From NCBI GenBank assembly GCA_913055695.1, contig CAJXKF010000002.1, forward strand, positions 434,001 to 498,000: a DNA stretch of 64,000 nucleotides, in the 5' to 3' direction. Below, piece after piece: positions 25,391 to 36,560 of the stretch. The number at the start of each line of letters is the position of its first letter. Within the stretch, counting starts at the first letter, position 1. The position numbers and the translations under genes were made by a program. This DNA is from an uncultured Methylophaga sp. (GTDB lineage: Bacteria > Pseudomonadota > Gammaproteobacteria > Nitrosococcales > Methylophagaceae). The notes below the pieces were generated by a model. That model saw only the letters and a list, made by a program, of their open reading frames with translations. It was not told the DNA's origin and ran no database searches.

Positions 25391-26431
25391 TTAAATAGCC
25401 GCCTCAAAATGCGCTTTGGCTTTTCCGTTATTGATAACAGCGCGGACATGATCTGCTGCTTGACGCTGGGATGACTGCAGGCCGGTATGCCACAAGGCTA
25501 TAGCAGCACCATAGACCAGACTGTCATAGGCCGGCCCCTGCTGGCCGTTCAATGCCTGCATTCCCTCTTCCAGTGTTCTTTCTGCGGTGACCTCGTCATC
25601 GACCTTAACACCGCGGGTGTCCTGTTCAATAGCAAAATCTACCGGGTCCAGTCTGCATGCCTGCATTTCGCCATCGATCATCCGATGATTGTTGGAAGCC
25701 TCCCGCAGAGTGGGCACTATACCGCCCTCCAGCCCCCGGGCAATCAATGCCGAATCATAACCGAAGGCCGCGGCCAGCCAGCCGAGAATGGCCGGATATT
25801 CTTTATGCACAAAACCAATCGCCAGATGTGTTCTGGATTTAGCTTTTACCGGCATGACCATCTTTTCCAGGGTCGCGATGCTCGGTCGTTTTATCATCTG
25901 TGTGCGCAGAGCCTGCAAGGCATAAACCAACGGACTCGCAGCGGATTGATCGAGATAGGCCCAGCCGATATCAGCATGATTGACGGCCTTGGTCGCTTCA
26001 GGCACCTGCATGACGTTGTTATAACCGGCAAGCTTCAAAACCTGGGCATGGGTCACGCCGAACTTGGGTCCCATTTCAAACACACCCTGAGAAACGGCGG
26101 GCAAACCGGAAGCGGCCAGCACTGCCGGTAAAAACGCTGTCACCGGACAATGCCGGTTAAATCCATTGAAAGGATCGGCAAAAATCAGTAGGTCATCAAC
26201 TTCTGCCTGCTGCTGCTCGGTCATCGCCTGTAAGGCTTGCAGAATACCTAGGTTTTCTTCATTGGTTTCACGCTTCATGCGCATGGCAATAAAGAAAATC
26301 GCCGCTCTTACCGGATCGGCCTCACCTGACAGGATTTCCATGGTCGCGGCATAGGCCTCTTCCTGGCTCAGATCCTTGCTTAAATGCGGTCCCGTCGCGA
26401 CTTTCTTGATTGCTTCAGCCACTGCTGTCAT
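25391..26431 (-). CDS. Anthranilate phosphoribosyltransferase-like (TrpD2/YbiB family) protein
   Basis: 346 residues with the two-domain nucleoside phosphorylase/TrpD fold: an N-terminal helical domain (LSQEEAYAATMEILSGEADPVRAAIFFIAMRMKRET) and a larger alpha/beta domain. The PRPP-binding glycine motif of true TrpD is replaced by SQGVFEMGPKFGVTHAQVL, as in the YbiB/TrpD2 group, which binds nucleic acid and lacks TrpD activity. The surrounding genes (darP, yjbQ, ligA) agree with a non-tryptophan role. It starts four bases after the ligA stop. Confidence 0.85.
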   Translation of the reverse strand: MTAVAEAIKKVATGPHLSKDLSQEEAYAATMEILSGEADPVRAAIFFIAMRMKRETNEENLGILQALQAMTEQQQAEVDDLLIFADPFNGFNRHCPVTAFLPAVLAASGLPAVSQGVFEMGPKFGVTHAQVLKLAGYNNVMQVPEATKAVNHADIGWAYLDQSAASPLVYALQALRTQMIKRPSIATLEKMVMPVKAKSRTHLAIGFVHKEYPAILGWLAAAFGYDSALIARGLEGGIVPTLREASNNHRMIDGEMQACRLDPVDFAIEQDTRGVKVDDEVTAERTLEEGMQALNGQQGPAYDSLVYGAAIALWHTGLQSSQRQAADHVRAVINNGKAKAHFEAAI

Positions 26432-26434
26432 AGA

Positions 26435-29225
<2,791 letters not shown>

Positions 29226-29283
29226 TTAATTTAATCTTTTAGTTAAGAGATAATAGTCGTTTAACTTCAATTTGAGATTGTCC

Positions 29284-29673
29284 ATGTCCACTCAACCAAG
29301 CAAACATCTGGAAACCTTTGATAATGCCACGCCCGAGCGTGATTATACCATTCACATTGAGACACCTGAATTTACCTGTCTCTGCCCCAAGACCGGCCAG
29401 CCCGATTTTGCCACGATTAAGCTTGAATATGTACCCGATGAAAAATGCGTTGAGCTGAAATCCTTCAAACTCTACATCTGGTCTTACCGTGATGAAGGCG
29501 CATTCCATGAGAAAGTCACCAACACTATTCTGAACGATCTGGTTGCCGCCTGCGACCCTCGTTTTATGCGGGTGACTGGCATTTTCAATGTCCGCGGCGG
29601 TGTTTACACCACAGTCGTTGCCGAGCATCGCAAACAAGGCTGGGTCCCGCCTACGCCGGTTCACCTGCCTTAA
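29284..29673 (+). CDS. queF: NADPH-dependent 7-cyano-7-deazaguanine reductase QueF (short, single-domain type)
   Basis: 129 residues, the unimodular (YkvM-like) QueF that converts preQ0 to preQ1 in queuosine synthesis. Visible: [16 protein letters not shown] with the nucleophilic Cys, [21 protein letters not shown] (NADPH-binding QueF motif E-S/K-S-K-x3) and RGGVYTTV. The ATG at 29284 is chosen because the family begins at MST. A gap of 220 bases follows. Confidence 0.93.
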   Translation: MSTQPSKHLETFDNATPERDYTIHIETPEFTCLCPKTGQPDFATIKLEYVPDEKCVELKSFKLYIWSYRDEGAFHEKVTNTILNDLVAACDPRFMRVTGIFNVRGGVYTTVVAEHRKQGWVPPTPVHLP

Positions 29674-29893
29674 TTCAAAACTTATCCTACTGGCCGCCGG
29701 TATCTGCGGGTGCCGGCGGTCCATCATCCTGGCGCGTTTCATTTCTTTCAGGCTGACAAGCCCTCGTGCCTGATCCAATCAGGCCTAATCAAACTGGCAT
29801 TGTGTCATTCCTGTGGCAGACTATGTCAAAGCGTTTGGGAAGTGACACTGAATATCGACATGTCACCCCCTCCACATTATTCCAGAGGTGTTT

Positions 29894-30628
29894 ATGCAGA
29901 ATATTGTCCGCGGTGCGCGTTACCTGCTTCAGGGATTCTCGCTGATTAATCAACCCGGCGTGCGCCGCTTTGCTTATCTGCCGATGTTGATCAATACGGT
30001 GCTGTTCAGCGTGGCTATCTGGTTCGGACTGGCAAATTTCGGCGGCTGGCTCGATGCACTGATGCCGAACTGGCTACCAGCCTGGCTCGAAAGTGTGCTG
30101 ACCTGGATCATCTGGCCGCTGTTTGTATTGCTGCTGGTGATTATCGTGTTTTTTACCTTTTCGGTCGTCGCCAATATTCTTGCCGCACCGTTTAACGGCA
30201 TTCTGGCCGAAATGGTCGAGAAAAATGTGGCTGGCACGCCGCCGCCGGAAATGCCCTGGTCACAGATGCTCAAAGACAGCCCGAAAATGATTTTTAATGA
30301 GTTGCGCAAGACAGGCTACTTGCTGGTGTGGGTCATCCCATTATTTATCCTGTCATGGATTCCGGGACTCAATTTATTCGCCCCGCCACTATGGCTGCTA
30401 TTTAGTAGTTGGACGCTGGCCTTGGATTATCACGATTATCCTATGGGGAATCATCAACTCGATTTTCGTCAGCAGCGCAGCATACTGAGAAATAACCGCG
30501 GCCTGGCATTGGGCTTTGGTGGTGCCACCATGCTGGCCACCATGATTCCGATAGTGAATTTTCTGGTCATTCCGGCCGCAGTCGCGGGCGCCACAGTCTT
30601 ATATCTGGAAAACCTGAAACAAGCCTGA
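29894..30628 (+). CDS. cysZ: Sulfate transporter/EI24 family protein CysZ
   Basis: 244 residues. Matches the CysZ family throughout: GFSLINQPGVRRFAYLPMLINTVLF, AAPFNGILAEMVEKN, PGLNLFAPPLWLLFSSWTLALDYHDYPMGNH and MIPIVNFLVIPAAVAGAT, with four to six membrane segments. CysZ mediates sulfate uptake for cysteine synthesis. The ATG at 29894 is chosen over the GTG at 29888 because AGAGG sits five bases upstream. It ends one base before the convergent BFD-like gene. Confidence 0.9.
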   Translation: MQNIVRGARYLLQGFSLINQPGVRRFAYLPMLINTVLFSVAIWFGLANFGGWLDALMPNWLPAWLESVLTWIIWPLFVLLLVIIVFFTFSVVANILAAPFNGILAEMVEKNVAGTPPPEMPWSQMLKDSPKMIFNELRKTGYLLVWVIPLFILSWIPGLNLFAPPLWLLFSSWTLALDYHDYPMGNHQLDFRQQRSILRNNRGLALGFGGATMLATMIPIVNFLVIPAAVAGATVLYLENLKQA

Positions 30629-30829
30629 TCAGAGTTTGGCGATAGCTTCGTCAAGTATGTTTTCGATATCCCACTCACAGGAACCGCAACCGGATATCGC
30701 GCCGGTTTTGCGGGAGATGGTGTCGGGGTCGATAATGCCCTGCTCGACCAGACTCAGGATCTTGCCACGGGTTGTCCCGCTGCAATCGCAGATCACTTCG
30801 TCCGGTTCAGCCTGATTCGAGTCACTCAT
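30629..30829 (-). CDS. BFD-like [2Fe-2S]-binding protein
   Basis: 66 residues from the ATG at 30829, or 90 from a TTG at 30901. It contains the bacterioferritin-associated ferredoxin type motif: VICDCSGTTRGKIL near the N-terminus and GAISGCGSCEWDIENIL, giving the C-x-C...C-x2-C [2Fe-2S] ligand set and a short helix-turn-helix fold. No ferritin gene is adjacent, so the partner is unknown. Neither start has a convincing ribosome binding site; the ATG is chosen because conservation in such proteins begins just after it. Confidence 0.72.
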   Translation of the reverse strand: MSDSNQAEPDEVICDCSGTTRGKILSLVEQGIIDPDTISRKTGAISGCGSCEWDIENILDEAIAKL

Positions 30830-30926
30830 AAAAAAATGGATACTGTCAGAAACATATTCATTATCGCTCAACTGACCTGTTTTCTCATCATCAGTTTCCA
30901 ATCGGTCAGCAATCCATCAGGATATG

Positions 30927-31541
30927 TCAGTGCTTGAGCAACAGACAGCCAGCAATAACGAAAAGCAGCAGCGCTGAAAAATAGCGTAAAAACTTGACGC
31001 CACTGGCTGGCAGCTTCTCGCCCAGCCTCAGTGTTACTGCTACGTAGGCCAATTTGCTCATGCCGACACTCATGACAGTAATCAGCAACATCACAAGGAT
31101 GTCACTGAGCGACAAATTGCTCAGTTCAATAAATGCCGGCAAGACAGCCAGGTAAAACAAAATGGCTTTAAAATCTGCCAGCGTCAGTATCAGCCCCGCC
31201 ATAAAACCCGACCATTGGCCTGCCTGCGTCATGCGCTGTTGACGCCCTGCTCTATCCTGTTTCTGCCAGCCAAGCTTCAGGGCCAGAACAATAAGAAAAA
31301 GAGCAGCCATCACTTTCAGCACAGACCCGTAATTTTCAATTAAGGGATATACAGCTGTAAGACCTGTCAAAGCCAGCAGCAGCCAGATGACATCGCCGGC
31401 AACGACACCCATCGCGGAAACGACACCTGAGCGAACGCCAGCAGCCAGCGTATTCGTAGTCACCAGCAAAGTGCTGAGACTCGGCAAGGCGGCGGCAGTA
31501 AACAGCGTCAGACTCAACATCAGCATCTCAACAGGCTGCAT
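30927..31541 (-). CDS. LysE/RhtB family amino-acid exporter
   Basis: 204 residues with six hydrophobic segments. LysE family features: TLFTAAALPSLSTLLVTTNTLAAGVRSGVVSAMGVVAGDVIWLL (G-x-R-x-G loop near residue 35) and FMAGLILTLADFKAILFYLAVLPAFI, in which the usual LxNPK is LADFK. This is a likely efflux pump for an amino acid or derivative; the cargo is not predictable. The ATG at 31541 is chosen because AAGGAGG lies at the correct distance upstream; the frame is open further back but without a site. Confidence 0.85.
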   Translation of the reverse strand: MQPVEMLMLSLTLFTAAALPSLSTLLVTTNTLAAGVRSGVVSAMGVVAGDVIWLLLALTGLTAVYPLIENYGSVLKVMAALFLIVLALKLGWQKQDRAGRQQRMTQAGQWSGFMAGLILTLADFKAILFYLAVLPAFIELSNLSLSDILVMLLITVMSVGMSKLAYVAVTLRLGEKLPASGVKFLRYFSALLLFVIAGCLLLKH

Positions 31542-31704
31542 CCTCTGCCTCCTTAAACACACAGGCTCTATCATAGCTATTTTTGTGAAGCGAGCCATAG
31601 CGGCGGTTCGGCGCGGTGCTAACCTCAATAAAGAACGCTGCCCATATTTCTTAACTGGCCTGAGTTCCATGGTGCTAAAATCTGAACTCCCTGTGGAGGC
31701 GCTT

Positions 31705-33375
31705 ATGAATAAGTTCTCTGTCCTGCTCTGCTTTCTGTGCTTTTTGTCACCGGCGGCCACCGCCGAGAAGCTATTATTTGTCCCTGATGTGACTCACGAG
31801 GTTTTTCGGGATCAAATAGTCCAGTTTGTCCGTGCTGCTGCTGAAGAACATATCCAGCAGGCGCCTCTGGCCGAGCTTAACCAGCTCGAACAACACTGGG
31901 ATAATCAGTATCAGCGCACCAACTGGCAGATCACTGTCAGCGCCTATCATCAGGGTGATAAGGTCGGCAAGGGCTACGCCAATGGCAGGGATCTCACCTC
32001 AACGCTTCGTCAGGCCACGCTGAAAGCGATGCAGGCAAATGGCGATGTGGATAGTGCCACACTGGATAATTACCACTTCAAAATTGACTTTGATTATCAT
32101 CCGTCACGCCGTTACAGCATTGTCGAGTTCCAGGGGCAAGGTCTGGAAGCCCTGGGAAACCGTGTCACAGTCAGAAGGGTCAACAGCGAGTCAATTCAGA
32201 AGCAGATTAATGCCAGCCTTGCCTACCTGCTGCGACAACAGGACCCGCAGTTACATGGCTTTTTCAAGTTCTATAATGCTGATAAAGACGAAGCGGAAAA
32301 TCTGCTGCGGACCACCTACTCCGCCACTGCACTTTATACCCTCATCAAATTGAATGCCTTACAGCCGGATCCGGCTATTGAAGCCCGCTTTACAGATATT
32401 GCCGACTTTCTACTGGCGCGACAGTTAAAAACCGGCCCGCATGCAGGTGGCTTTGATTATGGCTATAACCCCGAAACTGACAAAGGCACCTGCCGGATTG
32501 TCGTCGGCACCACGTCTAAAACCATCTACACCCTGCTGTTGATGCACCAGATTGATCCGGAGAATACGGTCTATCTCGATGCGGCCAGAGCCGCTGGCGA
32601 CTGGTTACTGACCATGATCAAGGATGACGGCAACGTGATTCCGGTAGCAAGGTGTAAACAGGGAAACTGGACGCTGAAAGATAAGCAGTCTTTTCTCTAC
32701 ACCGGTCAGGTTCTCTCTGCTTTATCCCGGCTTTATGCGGTAACTGAAAACCAGAGTTATCTGAACGGTGCTCATAAAATTGCCGAATTACTGCTGAAAG
32801 AAGTCGCAGAACAAGGCCCCTTAGTTGCGGACGACTACCGGCCTGCCAATTCGATTTCATCCAGCTGGGTCATGATGTCACTCATTGACCTGGCTAAAGT
32901 CGATCCGAACCCTGTTTATCGCAAAACCATTATCGATATCGCCGAGATGCTGCTGCAGCGACAGATTGTCAGTCAGAATGACTTGTTCAGTCATGGTCGC
33001 TATCTGGATGCCATGACAACCAGTGGTAACGGCTGGATTAATGAGGTGATGGGTGACTGGTATGACTTCTGCTCAAAACATCAGCTCACTGATTGTCAGC
33101 CTTACCGTGAAGCAATGTGGCGTACCAGTCGCTGGCTGATTCAGAATGCCTATAGTCCGCACAACAGTTATGACATTGCCAATCCGGGCCGGGCTGATGG
33201 CGGCATGATCACCAACTTCAATACCTGGACGGTAAGAACTGATGCCGTCTGTCATGCCCTGAACGGTATGATCAGCCTGCTGAGGATAGAGTCTGGGAAC
33301 AAGCAAAACCTGGTCATTCTGCAGGAGCAACCGCTACGCGAGATATTGCCGCTGATGAGAGCGGGGAATGAATAA
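31705..33375 (+). CDS. Exported alpha-helical-barrel (six-hairpin-like) protein, unknown function
   Basis: 556 residues from an ATG with GGAGGCGCTT upstream. A signal peptide (KFSVLLCFLCFLSPAATA, cleavage near residue 20). Residues ~25-170 form an alpha/beta domain. From ~180 there are repeated helical hairpins with aromatic residues and conserved motifs (GGFDYGYNPETDKGTCRIV, TGQVLSALSRLY, SISSSWVMMSLIDLAK), like the alpha/alpha barrels of glycoside hydrolases or terpenoid-cyclase-type folds. Aspartates and histidines could be catalytic, but no known active site is recognised. Several Cys are present (TCRIV, ARCKQ, DFCSK, DCQPY). Confident as a gene; function unknown. Confidence 0.75.
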   Translation: MNKFSVLLCFLCFLSPAATAEKLLFVPDVTHEVFRDQIVQFVRAAAEEHIQQAPLAELNQLEQHWDNQYQRTNWQITVSAYHQGDKVGKGYANGRDLTSTLRQATLKAMQANGDVDSATLDNYHFKIDFDYHPSRRYSIVEFQGQGLEALGNRVTVRRVNSESIQKQINASLAYLLRQQDPQLHGFFKFYNADKDEAENLLRTTYSATALYTLIKLNALQPDPAIEARFTDIADFLLARQLKTGPHAGGFDYGYNPETDKGTCRIVVGTTSKTIYTLLLMHQIDPENTVYLDAARAAGDWLLTMIKDDGNVIPVARCKQGNWTLKDKQSFLYTGQVLSALSRLYAVTENQSYLNGAHKIAELLLKEVAEQGPLVADDYRPANSISSSWVMMSLIDLAKVDPNPVYRKTIIDIAEMLLQRQIVSQNDLFSHGRYLDAMTTSGNGWINEVMGDWYDFCSKHQLTDCQPYREAMWRTSRWLIQNAYSPHNSYDIANPGRADGGMITNFNTWTVRTDAVCHALNGMISLLRIESGNKQNLVILQEQPLREILPLMRAGNE

Positions 33376-33385
33376 AGAGCTGATA

Positions 33386-33418
33386 TAAAAAAACGCCCCG
33401 GACTAACCGGGGCGTTTT
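33386..33418. terminator. Bidirectional intrinsic terminator
   Basis: Stem AAAACGCCCCGG / CCGGGGCGTTTT with a five-base loop (centre ~33403), flanked by A and T runs on both sides. It lies between the convergent exported-protein gene (stop 33375) and the OB-fold gene (stop 33441) and can serve both. Confidence 0.9.
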
Positions 33419-33440
33419 TATATTAAGATAAGCCTGTTAA

Positions 33441-34073
33441 TCAGGCATCATCAAGAATGACAATATTGTCTGCCATCAGCTCCATGGACTCTGTAATATC
33501 ATCTTCCATATCACCGCTGATGCTGACCAAATCGCCTTCATCAACCTCTTGATAACCCCAGCTATCTACCGGGTTATAGTCCATCATTGCAGTGTCGACA
33601 GTGATTTCCTGCACACCCTGGTCGACAGTAAACTCACGACCATTGACGGAGGTGACTGTACCGATGATTTCCGTTTCCCCTACAACGATAGGGGTAGTGT
33701 CTGTGTAGGTAGCACTCTCTTCGTCATCAGCGCTGGCATAAAAATACATGCCCAGGTTCTCGACATAGACTGATGAGGCTTCAATTTTTGCTGTTTCAGC
33801 AAAGTCATCATCGACTTCACCATATACTCTGACTTCATCACCATCAAAAATAGCAGCCCCTTCCTTTGTATCCCAGGACCAGTCGTCCATTTCAACCAGA
33901 ACGGTGCCTGAGCCATAATCCAGTGTAAAGCTGCTTGCATCAGTCTCAACTGCAGTACCGCTCATACTGATCCAAGTTCCGTCAGGTTTAGTAAACGGTG
34001 TGGGTGTATCAGCAGCAACTGCTACCGGAGCAAGAAATGGAACTATCAATGCAAGTAGTTTAGCGTGTCTCAT
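33441..34073 (-). CDS. Exported acidic protein with two OB-fold-like repeats
   Basis: 210 residues. A signal peptide (MRHAKLLALIVPFLAPVAVAA, cleavage near 21). Two similar ~70-residue segments follow, the first around WISMSGTAVETDASSFTLDYGSGTVLVEMDDW, the second around EIIGTVTSVNGREFTVDQGVQEITVDTAMMDY. Both show the GxV-x-S--FT-DxGxGxx-V pattern of periplasmic OB-fold (YgiW/YdeI, bOB) or DUF5666 proteins. It is very acidic (many Asp and Glu). A role in envelope stress is plausible by family, not shown. It is preceded by a plausible AGGAGGAAC ribosome binding site. Confidence 0.75.
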   Translation of the reverse strand: MRHAKLLALIVPFLAPVAVAADTPTPFTKPDGTWISMSGTAVETDASSFTLDYGSGTVLVEMDDWSWDTKEGAAIFDGDEVRVYGEVDDDFAETAKIEASSVYVENLGMYFYASADDEESATYTDTTPIVVGETEIIGTVTSVNGREFTVDQGVQEITVDTAMMDYNPVDSWGYQEVDEGDLVSISGDMEDDITESMELMADNIVILDDA

Positions 34074-34185
34074 GCGTTCCTCCTTTTCATTTGGACTAGC
34101 AAGTGACTTACAGCGTCTAAAGCGCTGTTACTGGTGTCGACACAACTTAGCGCTGATTGTTCCTTTTTTGTGATGAACTTCTCAT

Positions 34186-34335
34186 TTATGGGGTGATATT
34201 GAGACTGCCGCCAAACAGCCCGACCAGACCGATAAGAATCAGATAGAAAGCGACGATATAGTTCAACAGACGCGGAACCAGTAAAACAAGAATACCGGCA
34301 ATCAGAGAGATGAGTGGCGTTAAAGAAATGGTCAT
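34186..34335 (-). CDS. DUF3096 family small membrane protein
   Basis: Hand-translated 49-residue protein starting MTISLTPLISLIAGILVLLV and ending LFGGSLNITP. It consists of two hydrophobic helices separated by PRLLNYIVAFYLILIG, the DUF3096 signature. The strong ribosome binding site GGAGGAAACC precedes the ATG. The family is widespread, short and of unknown function. It lies between the OB-fold gene and a DUF202 membrane gene, both of the same orientation. Confidence 0.85.
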   Translation of the reverse strand: MTISLTPLISLIAGILVLLVPRLLNYIVAFYLILIGLVGLFGGSLNITP

Positions 34336-34405
34336 GGTTTCCTCCTTGGCTTATTTCGAATGAATGAGTATGCCCCTGAGCTCTCCAGTGATGCAAGCAA
34401 CTGCT

Positions 34406-34762
34406 TCAAAAACGCAGGAACACCAGCAGCAACAGCATGATAAGCCCTGCCGTTGCGACCAGCAGGTTCAAGCCCAGGCTGATACCGACCCGATAACCGG
34501 CAGGCCGTTCAAGTTCTGAAAAAGAAGGCAGCAGCCGCGAAAACTGAAACACCGCAATAACGATGGTGAGCACTCCCAGCAGCATAAAAATGACACCCAG
34601 CCAGAACAGCGTCAGATCATGAACTGGATTGACCTGGCCCAGCGCTTTGAGCAAAAGCCCCGCCCGCTCGACCACAAATCCAAACGCCATCAGCACCATG
34701 CCGGTGCGTTGCCATGCCAGCAAAGTGCGTTCAGCGGCGAAAAATACTCTGGGATCTTCCAT
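34406..34762 (-). CDS. DUF202 family (YidH-like) membrane protein
   Basis: 118 residues with three hydrophobic segments. Begins MEDPRVFFAAERTLLAWQRTGMVLMAFGF; the A-x-E-R-T-x-L-A-W-x-R-T motif is the DUF202 signature. The ATG at 34762 is chosen since GGGAG lies eight bases upstream; the longer TTG start at 34777 has a poorly spaced site. Family function is unknown. It is flanked by other small membrane genes (DUF3096 and the 70-residue protein). Confidence 0.85.
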   Translation of the reverse strand: MEDPRVFFAAERTLLAWQRTGMVLMAFGFVVERAGLLLKALGQVNPVHDLTLFWLGVIFMLLGVLTIVIAVFQFSRLLPSFSELERPAGYRVGISLGLNLLVATAGLIMLLLLVFLRF

Positions 34763-34874
34763 AAAACTTGCTCCCAAGCTCCAGGGTTTAGTTCTTCAGG
34801 CTTTGCTGCATTTGGGCTTCGGTGGATGGAATCAATGCAAGACGATAGTTTCGGTATTCCTTCTCCAGCACTTA

Positions 34875-35087
34875 CTTGACTGCCCAGATACCGCCAATAA
34901 TGGCACAAGCAATGCCCACAAGCTGAGACCAGAGTAAGGTTTTTTCCTCCAGCCCCGCAAGTGCCAGCAAAAATCCGGTCAAAAAGCCGAACACCACAGC
35001 CAGCAGGGCTGTGATCAGAAAAGTACGCCAGAAAATACTCCACCACACTCTGGCGGCTCTACCCCAGGTAACATCCATGATTTGCAT
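34875..35087 (-). CDS. Small two-helix membrane protein, 70 aa
   Basis: About 70 residues with two membrane segments (FWRTFLITALLAVVFGFLTGFLLALAG and LLWSQLVGIACAIIGGIWAVK) after an amphipathic start. CAAGGAGTGAGTA gives a clear ribosome binding site. No family is recognised. It is near the DUF202 gene on the same strand, 112 bases away. Confidence 0.6.
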
Positions 35088-35150
35088 TACTCACTCCTTG
35101 AAAGCTTTATCTGATTCAGGTCTTACTCATTGTTGCCTTATTTCAGGCAA

Positions 35151-35179
35151 AAAAATGGGCCGCCTGGCGACCCATTTTT
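35151..35179 (-). terminator. Intrinsic terminator after the cytochrome b561 gene
   Basis: AAAAATGGG (35151-35159) pairs with CCCATTTTT (35171-35179). Read on the minus strand the stem is followed by a run of T, so it fits the end of the transcript that reads through the cytochrome b561 gene (stop at 35197). Confidence 0.75.
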
Positions 35180-35196
35180 CAGCATTTTTGCTGTTT

Positions 35197-35739
35197 TTAC
35201 CAGCGCATCATGCGACGCACTATGCCGTCATTTCTGAATGCATGATAAATCGCACCACTGACATGGACAGCGATAATGCCCAGCAGGAACCAGGCGGTCC
35301 ACATGTGCAACTCACCCCAGTACTCGTTGAGGTCTTCGCTAGGCGGAGCAATACGAGGAAACTCGATGGTCCACCACCAGACTGTATCCCAGCGGGTATG
35401 AGCAGATGACAGATAACCGGTCACACAGACAGCCAAGATAAGGCCGTATATAGCGACATGTGACAGGATAGCCAGCCAGTGCATCCATGGCTTCATATGC
35501 GTTGAATCAACCGGCGCCGGTCGATGACGCAAGCGAACATAGAGCAGCATCAGAATGATAATCACCAGCGTGATACCGATGTTTTTATGAAGTTGGAAAG
35601 GGAAAGCCCGGAACTGCAATTCCGGTGATGGCAGCGGCAGCCCCATCATCCACCAACTGGAAATGAATAAAAAGAAAATTGAAACAGCCAGCAACCAATG
35701 CAGGATTACCGCCGTTCTGTTAAAACCTTGTCTTTGCAT
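35197..35739 (-). CDS. Cytochrome b561 family membrane protein
   Basis: 180 residues, four membrane helices. FNRTAVILHWLLAVSIFFLFISSWWM carries the first haem-ligand His; FQLHKNIGITLVIIILMLLYVRLRHRP, WLAILSHVAIYGLILAVCVTGYL and ELHMWTAWFLLGIIAVHVSGAIYH contain the other histidines expected in the bacterial CybB-type two-haem protein. It oxidises quinol or acts as a superoxide:quinone oxidoreductase in the inner membrane. It is 39 bases downstream of the following 183-residue membrane gene and may be co-transcribed with it. Confidence 0.92.
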   Translation of the reverse strand: MQRQGFNRTAVILHWLLAVSIFFLFISSWWMMGLPLPSPELQFRAFPFQLHKNIGITLVIIILMLLYVRLRHRPAPVDSTHMKPWMHWLAILSHVAIYGLILAVCVTGYLSSAHTRWDTVWWWTIEFPRIAPPSEDLNEYWGELHMWTAWFLLGIIAVHVSGAIYHAFRNDGIVRRMMRW

Positions 35740-35778
35740 AACAGCTTCCGTTTGTTTTTCGTTGCAATGATTGAAGTA

Positions 35779-36330
35779 TTAAGCTTCAGCTTCAGTATGT
35801 CTGCCGGCCAGTGCACCGACGACCAACATCAGGTGGATGATAAACCAGAGCAGAATGCCACCCAGGTATACCTCACGCAGTGTCGGACCGGTATTCACCA
35901 CCGCAGCAAACTGCAGTAAATCAATAGCAGCCAGTCCACCGAAAACCGTGACAGCCGCTTTGGAAGCCCACGGCGTGTAATTCACCAGCGCACCGCCAAT
36001 GATTATCGACAGAAACGCAAGCACGGCACCGATAGCCGATAATGTCATCTGTGCAGTGGGGAACCAGTCAGGGGCGGCCAGAGCAATACCTTTGACGTGG
36101 TCAATCAGATATTCACATTCAGCAACGCTGATTCCTTCCTCTTCGAGTTCTTCCTCGGGACAATCTGCTTCCGGCATCACACCACTGGCTGGCATGTTAT
36201 TGACGATTACAGACTGTTTCATTGCTTCGTTGCCATGAACGGCAGTTAGAAAAACCCCCAGCATGATAGCCACCACACCAAGGATGCTGGCCCACGAAGG
36301 GGTGTTGTTGTTTAAACCTTCAGACACCAT
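35779..36330 (-). CDS. Integral membrane protein, unknown function
   Basis: 183 residues. Four hydrophobic segments (SILGVVAIMLGVFLTAV, MTLSAIGAVLAFLSIIIGGALV, AAVTVFGGLAAIDLLQFAAVV, LGGILLWFIIHLMLVVGALAG). The loop between the first two, PEADCPEEELEEEGISVAECEYLIDHVKG, is acidic and holds two cysteines, so it is probably periplasmic with a disulfide. It precedes cytochrome b561. No family is recognised. Confidence 0.65.
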   Translation of the reverse strand: MVSEGLNNNTPSWASILGVVAIMLGVFLTAVHGNEAMKQSVIVNNMPASGVMPEADCPEEELEEEGISVAECEYLIDHVKGIALAAPDWFPTAQMTLSAIGAVLAFLSIIIGGALVNYTPWASKAAVTVFGGLAAIDLLQFAAVVNTGPTLREVYLGGILLWFIIHLMLVVGALAGRHTEAEA

Positions 36331-36560
36331 ACAGCACCTGTCCTCTCGTTGTTATTGATGGATTTATCTCTCTCTTTGGCTGAAAGCTGCGACTGTCAGG
36401 CCCCTCACCTCTTGCAGCCCTATTTTCAACACAATTAACTAAGCTAACACAGCATAAACAGCTTAATCAAAAGCTTGTGACAGGCGGTAAAGACTTTGGT
36501 TCATTTGTGACGCCTGACCTCAGTGTGGCTGGGGATCAAAGCCTGATTGTCGTTGACGGT

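Noticed and set aside
31387-31704. Long upstream part of the frame of the exported 556-residue protein
   Set aside because: It covers the LysE-type exporter on the other strand and would bury the signal peptide; the ATG at 31705 has a ribosome binding site.
33386-33418. The hairpin at 33.4 kb as a riboswitch or small RNA
   Set aside because: Position between convergent stops and flanking A/T runs make it a bidirectional terminator.
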